Shown: piece by piece, positions 1 to 5,377 of the stretch | Layout: every line of letters begins with the position of its first letter | How positions within the stretch are numbered: the first letter of the stretch is position 1 | Source: Chloroflexota bacterium | Lineage (GTDB): Bacteria > Chloroflexota > Dormibacteria > CF-121 | Direction of reading: 5' to 3' | Assembly: GCA_005882525.1 (NCBI GenBank) | Contig: VBGO01000084.1 | Coordinates: 1-9,178, forward strand | DNA: 9,178 bases | Made by a program: the position numbers and the translations under genes | Notes under the pieces: generated by a model | Database searches by the model: none | Told to the model about the DNA's origin: nothing | Seen by the model: only the letters and a program-made list of their open reading frames with translations

Positions 1-131
1 CGCGTGAGGAGGCTGCCGCCCGAGTGTTGGATCACGAGCGCCGCGTGATGCACCGCGGCATGCGCCGGATGGGCCGCCAGCAGTGCCGCCGCAAGCGCGG
101 CCGCGCCCGCAGCCGACAGCCGCGCGGTCAT
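1..131 (-). CDS. Secreted protein, N-terminal part only; possible DUF4430/transcobalamin-C-terminal-like protein (runs off window)
   Basis: An open frame starts with ATG at 131 and stays open to base 1, giving about 44 residues. Residues 1-25 form a clear signal peptide: an Arg at position 4, a long Ala/Leu core and an AHA cleavage site at 23-25. The mature chain starts AVHHAALVIQHSGG and then LLTR. A short beta strand of the 'ALVIQHS' type followed by a Gly turn and 'LLTR' is how I remember DUF4430 (transcobalamin-like C-terminal) domains starting, but only about 19 mature residues are visible, so the family call is tentative. The start lies 8 bases after the TGA of the barrel protein upstream, so the two genes almost certainly share the B12-riboswitch transcript. 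No good Shine-Dalgarno is seen, and translation may be coupled. The frame is short and GC-rich, but the textbook signal peptide supports a real gene. Confidence 0.6.
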   Translation of the reverse strand, partial: MTARLSAAGAAALAAALLAAHPAHAAVHHAALVIQHSGGSLLT

Positions 132-139
132 GCTGATGG

Positions 140-1252
140 TCAAGCGGCCCGTCGGCGTAGCCTCCAGCCCAACCCGATCAGCACGATCCCGATCAGCCCG
201 GCAATCGGAGGCGAACCCGTTTGGGCCAGCTGTCCGGTGCCTGGCGTTCCACTCGGTGCCGGCGTCGGTGTTGGGCTCGCCGCCGTGGCCGGGCAGGTCG
301 ACGGCATGACACCCGTGGTCGCCTTCACCGGGAGATTTTTCGAGGCCAGGGCAACGAGAGCCTGCGTTGTGGATAACGCGTCAGGCGTCGCGGTCTGCGA
401 CGAGCCGGGCCTGGAGAAGCCGAAGCCCCCATTGTCGAACTGGAAGGTGAGGAGGTCGGCGACTGCGTTCTTGCCGTCAACCGTCCAGACCGTGCCCGTC
501 GGATCTTCCCCCACGGCCACCAGGGCCTGGATGACCGCGGCGTCAGAGTTCGGGTCCGAGTCTCCGGGCGGAGCGTACGGTGTCGAGTACTCGAATCCGC
601 CGCTCGGTTTCTGGTGCACCTTGAAGTAGGCCAGCGCCCTGTCCCTGGCCGTATCGGTGAGGGCACCGGTTGAGTGCAATGCCATCAGGACGAGCGCCGT
701 CGTGTTGGTGTCCGAGCCGAACCCTGCCTGGAATTCCCAGCCCCCGTCAGCTTGCTGTTGACTCGCCAGAAAGTCCTTCGCTTTGACCGGAGCCGTGCCT
801 GCCGGCAGTGCGAGCAGGGCGAGAGCGTCGTTGAAGAGCTGCGTGTTGTACGCGCCGGTTTGCGGGTTGTACGTGCACTGCAGGTCTTGGAGGAGATTGT
901 GCGCGGCGAAGCTCGTCGGATCGAGTCCGGCAGCCGAGACGGCCATGATCAAGCCTCCGATGTTGCCGGCCGTCTTTTCCTCGTCGGCGATGTGTGAGCG
1001 GAGCGAGTCGATCGGAGTCTTTCCCGCCGTCGAGAAACCGTCGACGGCTTGACCATTCGCCACCAGACCAAACACGGTGTCTTCGGTTCGCGATGCGCTG
1101 CCGGCGACGGTGCCGTCGGCCGTTTGCTGGCCATGCAACCAGGAAATCGCGTGGGTGGCGGCGGTGGTTTGGGGCGTGAAGGCCGACGCGTTGAGCGTCG
1201 ATCCGATGGCCGCAGATGCGGCCGCAGCCAGTGCGACGAGAAGTCGTTTCAT
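140..1252 (-). CDS. Secreted, wall-anchored alpha/alpha-barrel (prenyltransferase/squalene-cyclase repeat) protein, probable corrinoid-binding, intrinsic-factor-like
   Basis: This 370-residue protein has a signal peptide at 1-24 (KR, hydrophobic core, ASA cleavage). Repeats of the squalene-cyclase/prenyltransferase type follow, each with a helix and a Gly-rich turn: about 35-49, 120-136, 160-174 (QQQADGGWEF), 207-222 (PSGGFEY) and 266-279 (FDNGGFGF). A Thr/Pro/Ala linker (about 319-341) leads to LAQTG at 342-346, a hydrophobic segment (about 349-363) and an Arg-rich tail, which is a sortase signal of the LAxTG (class E) kind. The DxDD acid motif of squalene cyclases is absent, so an enzyme role is unlikely. 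Transcobalamin and intrinsic factor use the same alpha6-alpha6 barrel. With a B12 riboswitch directly upstream, surface capture of cobalamin or another corrinoid is the best inference. The start is fixed by GGAGGA, 5 bases before ATG. Other secreted barrel roles are possible but would not explain the riboswitch. Confidence 0.88.
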   Translation of the reverse strand: MKRLLVALAAAASAAIGSTLNASAFTPQTTAATHAISWLHGQQTADGTVAGSASRTEDTVFGLVANGQAVDGFSTAGKTPIDSLRSHIADEEKTAGNIGGLIMAVSAAGLDPTSFAAHNLLQDLQCTYNPQTGAYNTQLFNDALALLALPAGTAPVKAKDFLASQQQADGGWEFQAGFGSDTNTTALVLMALHSTGALTDTARDRALAYFKVHQKPSGGFEYSTPYAPPGDSDPNSDAAVIQALVAVGEDPTGTVWTVDGKNAVADLLTFQFDNGGFGFSRPGSSQTATPDALSTTQALVALASKNLPVKATTGVMPSTCPATAASPTPTPAPSGTPGTGQLAQTGSPPIAGLIGIVLIGLGWRLRRRAA

Positions 1253-1257
1253 GTGAT

Positions 1258-1287
1258 TCCTCCAGAGCCGTGATGCGCAACTGGAGG
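1258..1287 (-). promoter_or_regulatory. Shine-Dalgarno with sequestering hairpin (riboswitch expression platform)
   Basis: The ribosome-binding site GGAGGA (1258-1263) lies 5 bases before the ATG of the barrel protein. On the RNA strand CCTCCAG (1287 to 1281) can pair perfectly over 7 bp with CTGGAGG (1265 to 1259), leaving a 15-base loop. This hides most of the ribosome-binding site. No U-tract follows, so control of translation rather than termination is expected. A second GGAGG (1315 to 1311) could compete for the same CCTCC, and it partly lies in its own hairpin with AGAGGG (1319 to 1314) pairing CCCTCT (1334 to 1329). This gives a plausible switch, but which fold goes with bound B12 is inferred. 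Confidence 0.65.
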
Positions 1288-1344
1288 CCGATCGGAGAAG
1301 ATGCCTGGCACCTCCCTCTCAGCCTCGAAGAGGGTCGTTGGTCC

Positions 1345-1503
1345 CCGACAGGCAGGTCTCCTGGCTCCGGATCATTGCCGCTGGGCTCCTTCCCAAGGCG
1401 ACGGCCTCAGTGGATCTTGCCCACGGCTCCCCGGTTACAGTGACGGGTTCGCGCCGGATTCGCACCGGCTTTCCTTTTCAGCTCTCCTCGAGCCACCTGT
1501 CGG
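1345..1503 (-). promoter_or_regulatory. Cobalamin (B12) riboswitch aptamer
   Basis: Read on the minus strand, the leader holds the hallmarks of the adenosylcobalamin/cobalamin riboswitch in the right order. They are: AAAGCCGGTGCGAATCCGGC near the 5' side; then GCGAACCCGTCACTGTAA; a B12-box CCACTGAGG (the CCACTG core at 1408-1413); TTGGGAAGGAG; and the 3' hallmark AGCCAGGAGACCTGCC (1366 to 1351). The closing stem P1 is perfect: CCGACAGG at 1503-1496 pairs with CCTGTCGG at 1352-1345. The aptamer is about 159 nt, usual for the family. It sits about 92 bases before the start codon of the barrel protein. It should reduce expression of that operon when intracellular cobalamin is high. Confidence 0.95.
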
Positions 1504-1534
1504 CGTTCTTAACTTGTGCGACGCTTGGCCGGCA

Positions 1535-1563
1535 TCACCTCCCCAAAAGGTGACCGCATTATA
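1535..1563 (-). promoter_or_regulatory. Promoter of the riboswitch operon (perfect -10) with 5'-end hairpin
   Basis: A perfect TATAAT occurs on the minus strand at 1563-1558. The predicted transcription start is near 1551. A -35 is poor: 16-18 bases upstream there is only TTTTCG/TTTCGT, inside the T-tract of the preceding terminator. The RNA would begin at or near a small hairpin, TCACCT pairing AGGTGA around a 7-base loop (1553 to 1535), which may protect the 5' end. About 48 bases of leader then precede riboswitch stem P1. Confidence 0.6.
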
Positions 1564-1583
1564 GGATGGGCGGCCCGCACACG

Positions 1584-1612
1584 AAAACGCCGCCCGAAAA
1601 CATCAGGCGGCG
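1584..1612 (-). terminator. Rho-independent terminator of the 113-residue gene
   Basis: CGCCGCC (1612 to 1606) pairs with GGCGGCG (1594 to 1588) around an 11-base loop, followed by TTTT (1587 to 1584) on the minus strand. It begins 29 bases after the stop codon of the 113-residue gene and separates that gene from the riboswitch operon downstream. Confidence 0.75.
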
Positions 1613-1641
1613 GTACGCGCAGCGGCTCGGTGCCGGCTGGC

Positions 1642-1983
1642 TCAGGCGACGCGCGATTGCTCGAAGTAGGCTTCCAACTCCTGGATCGTTGGGACGCGGT
1701 TGATCTCCTCGGGCTCGACATTCATGAACTGTTCCTGGGCGGTGAAGACGAGCTCGATCAGGTCGGGGATTTTGACATCGGGCGTGTAGGGGACACCAAA
1801 CGCGAGCAACTGCTCGACGAGGTCGCCGGACACCGTCGTGCGCTCGGCGAGGTTCATCTCTTCCAGTGCCCACAGGACCCGGTCCAGCGCATAAAGGCTG
1901 AGCTTGCGCTTGGCGTCCTGCGCGCGTGTCGCCATCACTCTCAGCGTTGTCCGTTGGGTCTCGGTTTGAATCGCTTCGTACAT
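1642..1983 (-). CDS. Hypothetical protein, 113 residues
   Basis: I do not recognise this family. The protein is soluble, rich in charged residues and probably mostly helical, with no signal peptide and no membrane segment. Residues 21-43 (AQDAKRKLSLYALDRVLWAL and onward) look like an amphipathic helix, and the C-terminal 95-113 (NRVPTIQELEAYFEQSRVA) looks like another. No Cys is present and no catalytic motif is evident. The frame is supported by a terminator just downstream and by a divergent promoter region upstream. GGAGGA (1996-2001) lies 12 bases before this ATG, rather far, and a later start at Met17 is possible but has no better site. The gene stands alone and diverges from the 584-residue gene, so the two may share control. 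Confidence 0.75.
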   Translation of the reverse strand: MYEAIQTETQRTTLRVMATRAQDAKRKLSLYALDRVLWALEEMNLAERTTVSGDLVEQLLAFGVPYTPDVKIPDLIELVFTAQEQFMNVEPEEINRVPTIQELEAYFEQSRVA

Positions 1984-2055
1984 TCTTGAGCTAGGTCCTC
2001 CGGAGATTGTTGATGGTCGGTCAGCGACACGCTACGGCCCTTCCACCGCAGCCAG

Positions 2056-2130
2056 CAAATAACTTTCGTTAAAAGATGTAAATAGGCGACTCTATGTCAC
2101 CGGCAGGCTTTCGAAAACCCGCGGGATAAT
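2056..2130. promoter_or_regulatory. Divergent promoter region, with leaderless-type -10 for the 584-residue gene
   Basis: The 154-base gap between the two divergent genes contains an AT-rich patch (2057-2098) that stands out from the GC-rich surroundings. On the plus strand GATAAT (2125-2130) ends 7 bases before the ATG at 2138, which would place the transcription start at or next to the start codon, so the mRNA is probably leaderless. No Shine-Dalgarno is present there. On the minus strand TTTACA (2082 to 2077) and TATTTG (2061 to 2056) form a weak promoter candidate for the 113-residue gene, with a short 15-base spacer. Confidence 0.45.
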
Positions 2131-2137
2131 ACTCACA

Positions 2138-3892
2138 ATGGCGTACATCGATGCCGATTCGGACCGCGGGCCGGGCCGGGACGCAGTCGAGCTCTACACC
2201 CGGACCTACGGCACCCTGCTCCGAAGCTCCGGAGAAACCAAGCTCAAAGTGCTGGAACAGTCCCACATCGGGATGGGCTCGAGCCTGCATCCCAGGGCGG
2301 GGTCGGCGGAACCTGACACAGGGGCGTTGATCTACGCCTTGCGCCGGCTGCCCCCCAGCATCACGGCCGTGCGCCGAATCGTGCTGGGCCAATCGGCCGA
2401 CGTCTTCAAGCGACTGCTCGATGTCGACGTGGAGCAGTGGGAGATGCAGAGCTCACCCGGACGCCGGCGTCGCTATTACTTCGACGGCAAGGAAACGCTT
2501 GCGGTCTACATCGCCAGCCCGTCAGACATCGACGACGTCATCCCTCAACTGGTCGCGCTCCAGATCGAGTGGAACAAGCTGCATGCGCTGCTCAGCGCCG
2601 AAGACCTGAGCCGCAGTCAGGGCGTGGCCGACCAGTTCCAGGTCCTGCAGCGGTTGGGGATTTCCGAGGATGACGCGCTTCGGCTGGTGGAGATCTGGGG
2701 TGACCTGCTCGACCCGTTGCGCCGAATCCAGGCGGAGGAAAAGGACTTCCGCGTCCGCATGCTGGGCGGCACCCAGATCGGCTACATCAAGGCAACCCGT
2801 CGCTGGTGGCAGCCGATCGAATCGCTGATGCAGCGCGAGGGCGTGCGCGAGCGGCCGGTGTATTTCGTTTCCAGCAACACCCACAGCCTCGTGAACCTCT
2901 TGAGTGGATCAGCCCGACGGCATCAACAGGACATCGTGGACTACATCGAACGGAGCAATAATCTCGAGCTGGTCCCGGAGTTGCGCAAACTCCGGCAGGG
3001 TCAGTCGCGCGGCAACTGGGACAACTTCCTCTACTACGCGGCGCGGTCCTACTACGGGCAGTCGGCGGAGGCGGGCCAACGCCGGGCACAACGGACCATC
3101 GAAGAGGAGGAGCGTGGCATCTTCTTTCTTCCTAGCCAGGCGGGCCTTGATGTGGCGGCGCAGGTGATCATCCTCGACCGGCTGGTCGCGACGGACCTCG
3201 ATCCCCGGTTAGGGACCCCTTCGATCGATCGCTTGAAGCGCAGCCCGGCGGTGCTGATCAACGTCAACTATCCGCTAGGATTGGGCGCCTACAACGTCCT
3301 GCGCGAGGTCGCGGAAAGCGCCGGTACGCTGCGCGGCGTCTATGTCCTGGGGAAGGCCGCTACGTTGAACGGCAGCATCGGCGACATCATGATCTCGAAC
3401 GTCGTCTACGAGGAGCACTCGGAGAACACCTACTGGCTGGACAATTGCTTCAGCTTCAACAGCGTGGCGCCCTTCCTCGTCTACGGGTCGGCGCTGGACA
3501 ACCAGCGAGCGGTAACGGTTCGCGGCACGTTCCTGCAGAACCGCGGCTACCTCGACTTCTACCACCGGGAAAGCTTCACGGTGGTGGAGATGGAGGCCGG
3601 ACCCTACCTCAATGCTCTCTACGAGGCGGCCGAGTCGTCCCGCTACCCGGTGCGGGAGAACATCAACTTCACCAAGCTGCCGTTCGACTTCGGCGTGCTG
3701 CATTACGCATCAGATACCCCCTACACCCAAGCCCGAACGCTGGGGGCGCGGGGTCTCTCCTACTACGGCCTGGACTCCACCTACGCCTCGTCGGTCGCGA
3801 TCCTGCGCCGGATCCTGGCCCAGGAGCAGGTGCTTACGGCCGACGTTTCGACGCCGCGCTCGGCGGACGCGGAAGCCCGCCAGGGCGCCTGA
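2138..3892 (+). CDS. Conserved-looking large protein with nucleoside-phosphorylase-like C-terminal region, function unknown
   Basis: This cytoplasmic protein has 584 residues with no signal peptide or membrane helix. The N-terminal half (1-370) is mixed helical and unfamiliar. The C-terminal part resembles the purine/uridine phosphorylase fold: a strand-and-glycine segment VLINVNYPLGLGAYNVLREV (372-391), then GVYVLGKAATLNGSIGDIMI (400-419), which matches the 'G-x-x-x-G-x-x-G-D-hydrophobic' segment, VVEMEAGPYLNALYEA (482-497), like the 'DMEaaa' nucleoside-binding helix, and YASDTPY (523-529), like the 'SDT' segment. I recall a family called DUF6909 with a similar layout but cannot confirm membership. 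If the fold is right, the substrate could be a nucleoside or a related N-glycoside, but no activity should be assumed. It appears leaderless and is transcribed alone, ending at a strong terminator. Confidence 0.88.
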   Translation: MAYIDADSDRGPGRDAVELYTRTYGTLLRSSGETKLKVLEQSHIGMGSSLHPRAGSAEPDTGALIYALRRLPPSITAVRRIVLGQSADVFKRLLDVDVEQWEMQSSPGRRRRYYFDGKETLAVYIASPSDIDDVIPQLVALQIEWNKLHALLSAEDLSRSQGVADQFQVLQRLGISEDDALRLVEIWGDLLDPLRRIQAEEKDFRVRMLGGTQIGYIKATRRWWQPIESLMQREGVRERPVYFVSSNTHSLVNLLSGSARRHQQDIVDYIERSNNLELVPELRKLRQGQSRGNWDNFLYYAARSYYGQSAEAGQRRAQRTIEEEERGIFFLPSQAGLDVAAQVIILDRLVATDLDPRLGTPSIDRLKRSPAVLINVNYPLGLGAYNVLREVAESAGTLRGVYVLGKAATLNGSIGDIMISNVVYEEHSENTYWLDNCFSFNSVAPFLVYGSALDNQRAVTVRGTFLQNRGYLDFYHRESFTVVEMEAGPYLNALYEAAESSRYPVRENINFTKLPFDFGVLHYASDTPYTQARTLGARGLSYYGLDSTYASSVAILRRILAQEQVLTADVSTPRSADAEARQGA

Positions 3893-3997
3893 AGCATCGC
3901 CCAGCCTCCGCCGGGCCAACAGAAGTAAGTCGAGCCGTAATGCGGCGTTGCTAGGCTGCGCTCAGATCCGAAATCCTGCCGCCCCCCTCCTCCCCAC

Positions 3998-4024
3998 AAA
4001 GGGCCGCCTCATAAGCGGCCTTTT
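3998..4024 (+). terminator. Rho-independent terminator of the 584-residue gene, possibly bidirectional
   Basis: GGCCGC (4002-4007) pairs with GCGGCC (4015-4020) around the loop CTCATAA. The stem extends through a G-U pair and AAA/TTT to about 10 bp, followed by TTTTGATTT. It lies about 105 bases after the stop. Because the stem ends in A's on the left, it could also stop the convergent TPR operon arriving from the right (stop at 4042), though the minus-strand T-run is shorter. Confidence 0.85.
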
Positions 4025-4041
4025 GATTTCTCCGGGCGTCC

Positions 4042-4740
4042 TCAGGCGGCGCGTTTACCCTTGCGAACGATCTTCCGTCGAAGCCAGAGGTCCTGCAACG
4101 CGAGATCGATCCGCCGCTCGCCGGGGTCGAGGTGCTTGGCCGTGGTCAGCAGCCGGTGCGCCGCCGGCAGGTTGTCCCGCTCCATCTCGGCAAGAGCGAG
4201 CCGTAACGTGAAACCGGGATCGACGGGGCAGGCCAGCACCGCTCGCTCCAGACAGACAAACCCCTCCTCGCGGATGCCCATCTCCCACAGCAGGGTGCCG
4301 AGCTCGTACTGCAGCTCGGGCTCGTCGGGAGCCGCGTCGAGGGCGCGCAAGTAGGCGAGCCTCGCCACCTCCGCATGCCCAAGTTGACGATGATCGCGCC
4401 CGATGAGAAACCAGGTTTGCCAGGAACTGGGCGCCAGCATCATGGTGCGCGCGAACGCCGCCTGGGCCTGCTCCCGATCACCCAGCGCATCGCAGGTGAG
4501 CCCGAGGCGAAACGCGATCTCCGCATTCTCCGGGTCCAGGCGAGTCGCTTCTGCCAACGTCTCATGCGCGCGCACGTAATCGCGGATCCGATGGCGGAGC
4601 GTCCCCAGTCGCAGCCGCGGAAGGGTTTCATCCGCAGCGAGCTTGACGGCCGCTTCGAGCCCGATCAGCGCCTCTCCCAGGTCCCCCTCGGCTTCCGCCA
4701 GGTTTGCGCGCTCGAGCAGGCGCTCGACTTCCGGGGTCAT
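4042..4740 (-). CDS. Tetratricopeptide-repeat protein
   Basis: This soluble 232-residue protein is almost wholly built of TPR-type helix pairs. Repeats fall at about 5-36, 40-70, 73-105, 107-138, 141-172 and 175-207. Typical TPR signatures are visible, such as 'A-x-x-x-x-G-D-x-x-x-A' at 14-24, ATRLDPENAEIAFRLG (65-80), LALAEMERDNLPAAHRLL (181-198) and the Pro-ended turns DP, AP and DP. There is no signal peptide. The C-terminus is basic (RRKIVRKGKRAA). TPRs bind other proteins, so this is probably a scaffold or adaptor. It is the third gene of an operon behind a receiver protein and a 71-residue protein, with a 33-base gap and no evident Shine-Dalgarno, so it may serve the same signalling pathway. 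Confidence 0.9.
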   Translation of the reverse strand: MTPEVERLLERANLAEAEGDLGEALIGLEAAVKLAADETLPRLRLGTLRHRIRDYVRAHETLAEATRLDPENAEIAFRLGLTCDALGDREQAQAAFARTMMLAPSSWQTWFLIGRDHRQLGHAEVARLAYLRALDAAPDEPELQYELGTLLWEMGIREEGFVCLERAVLACPVDPGFTLRLALAEMERDNLPAAHRLLTTAKHLDPGERRIDLALQDLWLRRKIVRKGKRAA

Positions 4741-4773
4741 CGCGAGAGCAACAACGTGTGGCGGCGACCGCTC

Positions 4774-4989
4774 CTACGCCGGGCTCGTGTCGGAGAGGAA
4801 CCGGAGCACCTCGGACTCCTCCATCTCCTGCGCCGGCAGCACCGGCGTGTACTTCAGCCGGGTGGCGAGCTTCATCGCGAGCTCGACCTTGAAATCGACG
4901 GGCGTAAAGCCCTTGTCGGTGAAAATGCCAAGGGCCCGATCTCGGATCACGAGCGCCGCGCCCTGCTTGCGCGCCAGCACCGTCATCAT
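4774..4989 (-). CDS. Small hypothetical protein, 71 residues, coupled to the receiver gene
   Basis: I do not recognise this protein. It has no membrane segment and looks like a compact alpha/beta domain: a beta-rich start (GAALVIRDRALGIFTDKGFTP split by turns), then a helix (FKVELAMKLATRLKYTP) and an acidic C-terminal helix (EMEESEVLRFLSD). Its ATG overlaps the TGA of the receiver gene as ATGA (4986-4989), the classic sign of translational coupling, which strongly supports the frame although it is short. A second ATG codon directly follows, so the start could be either. The position between a stand-alone receiver and a TPR protein suggests an accessory part of a signalling module, perhaps a partner of the receiver, but this is inference. 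Confidence 0.7.
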   Translation of the reverse strand: MMTVLARKQGAALVIRDRALGIFTDKGFTPVDFKVELAMKLATRLKYTPVLPAQEMEESEVLRFLSDTSPA

Positions 4990-5354
4990 GGTCGGCCCGC
5001 CGCGGATGCCGGCACGAGCTGGGCCACCAGGCGAGCCAGCTGCGTCGGCTTGAAGGGCTTCTCGACCGTGGCCACCGCGCCGGCCGCCAGGGCACGCGGG
5101 GGAGTGACCGTGTCGCGGAACTCGGTCATCATCACCACCGGGACGCGCGGGGCGAGCAGCCTGAGGAGGATGAACGGATCGCCATCCGGGAGGCTCGAGT
5201 CCAGCAGCATCAGCTCCGGTTGGGTCGCTTCCGCGGCAGCCGACACGGCGAGGGCGCTCGATTCCCAGCGGACCTGGTGTCCTTCCCGCTCCAGCTTGAA
5301 GACGATGATCGACGCGATGTTGGGCTCGTCCTCGACGAGCAGCACGCGTGCCAT
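4986..5354 (-). CDS. Stand-alone response regulator receiver (CheY-like) protein
   Basis: Starting at the ATG at 5354 gives a 122-residue single receiver domain. The acidic pocket is E8/D9 in VLLVEDEP, the phosphorylated Asp is D52 in ELMLLDSSLPDGDP, the switch Thr is T77 in VVMMTEF and the conserved Lys is K99 in VEKPF. There is no output domain, so it must act through protein contact, as CheY or Spo0F do. The frame is open upstream to 5402, but those 16 residues (MGWMPAPAPAN and so on) do not belong to a receiver and would overlap the divergent gene's start, so the internal Met is chosen. It is the first gene of an operon with the 71-residue and TPR genes. No histidine kinase is in the window. 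Having SS rather than hydrophobic residues after D52 is slightly unusual. Confidence 0.92.
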   Translation of the reverse strand: MARVLLVEDEPNIASIIVFKLEREGHQVRWESSALAVSAAAEATQPELMLLDSSLPDGDPFILLRLLAPRVPVVMMTEFRDTVTPPRALAAGAVATVEKPFKPTQLARLVAQLVPASAAGRP

Positions 5355-5364
5355 GAGTCGGGCA

Positions 5365-5374
5365 CTAATGTTAG
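5365..5374. promoter_or_regulatory. Overlapping divergent -10 boxes between receiver operon and hydrolase operon
   Basis: The two operons start only 23 bases apart. CTAA-TG-TTAG (5365-5374) is an inverted repeat giving TAATGT on the plus strand (5366-5371, 6 bases before GTG 5378) and TAACAT on the minus strand (5374-5369, 14 bases before ATG 5354). Both fit the TANNNT form of a -10. Both transcripts would be leaderless or nearly so, and neither start has a Shine-Dalgarno. -35 elements are not convincing. Confidence 0.4.
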
Positions 5375-5377
5375 CGG

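Noticed and set aside
24..629. Plus-strand 201-codon frame
   Set aside because: It is antisense to the barrel protein and the partial secreted protein, both of which have signal peptides, a riboswitch and recognisable repeats. Its own translation has no domain pattern.
140..1252. Reading the barrel protein as a squalene-hopene or terpene cyclase
   Set aside because: It is exported and wall-anchored, only 370 residues long, lacks the DxDD acid motif and is controlled by a B12 riboswitch. The repeats show fold, not enzyme activity.
3939..3996. tRNA-like 3' end (ATCCTGCCGCCCC followed by CCCCA)
   Set aside because: No T-arm stem pairs with it, and no matching 5' acceptor half or anticodon arm exists in the 80 bases upstream, so it is neither a tRNA nor a convincing remnant.
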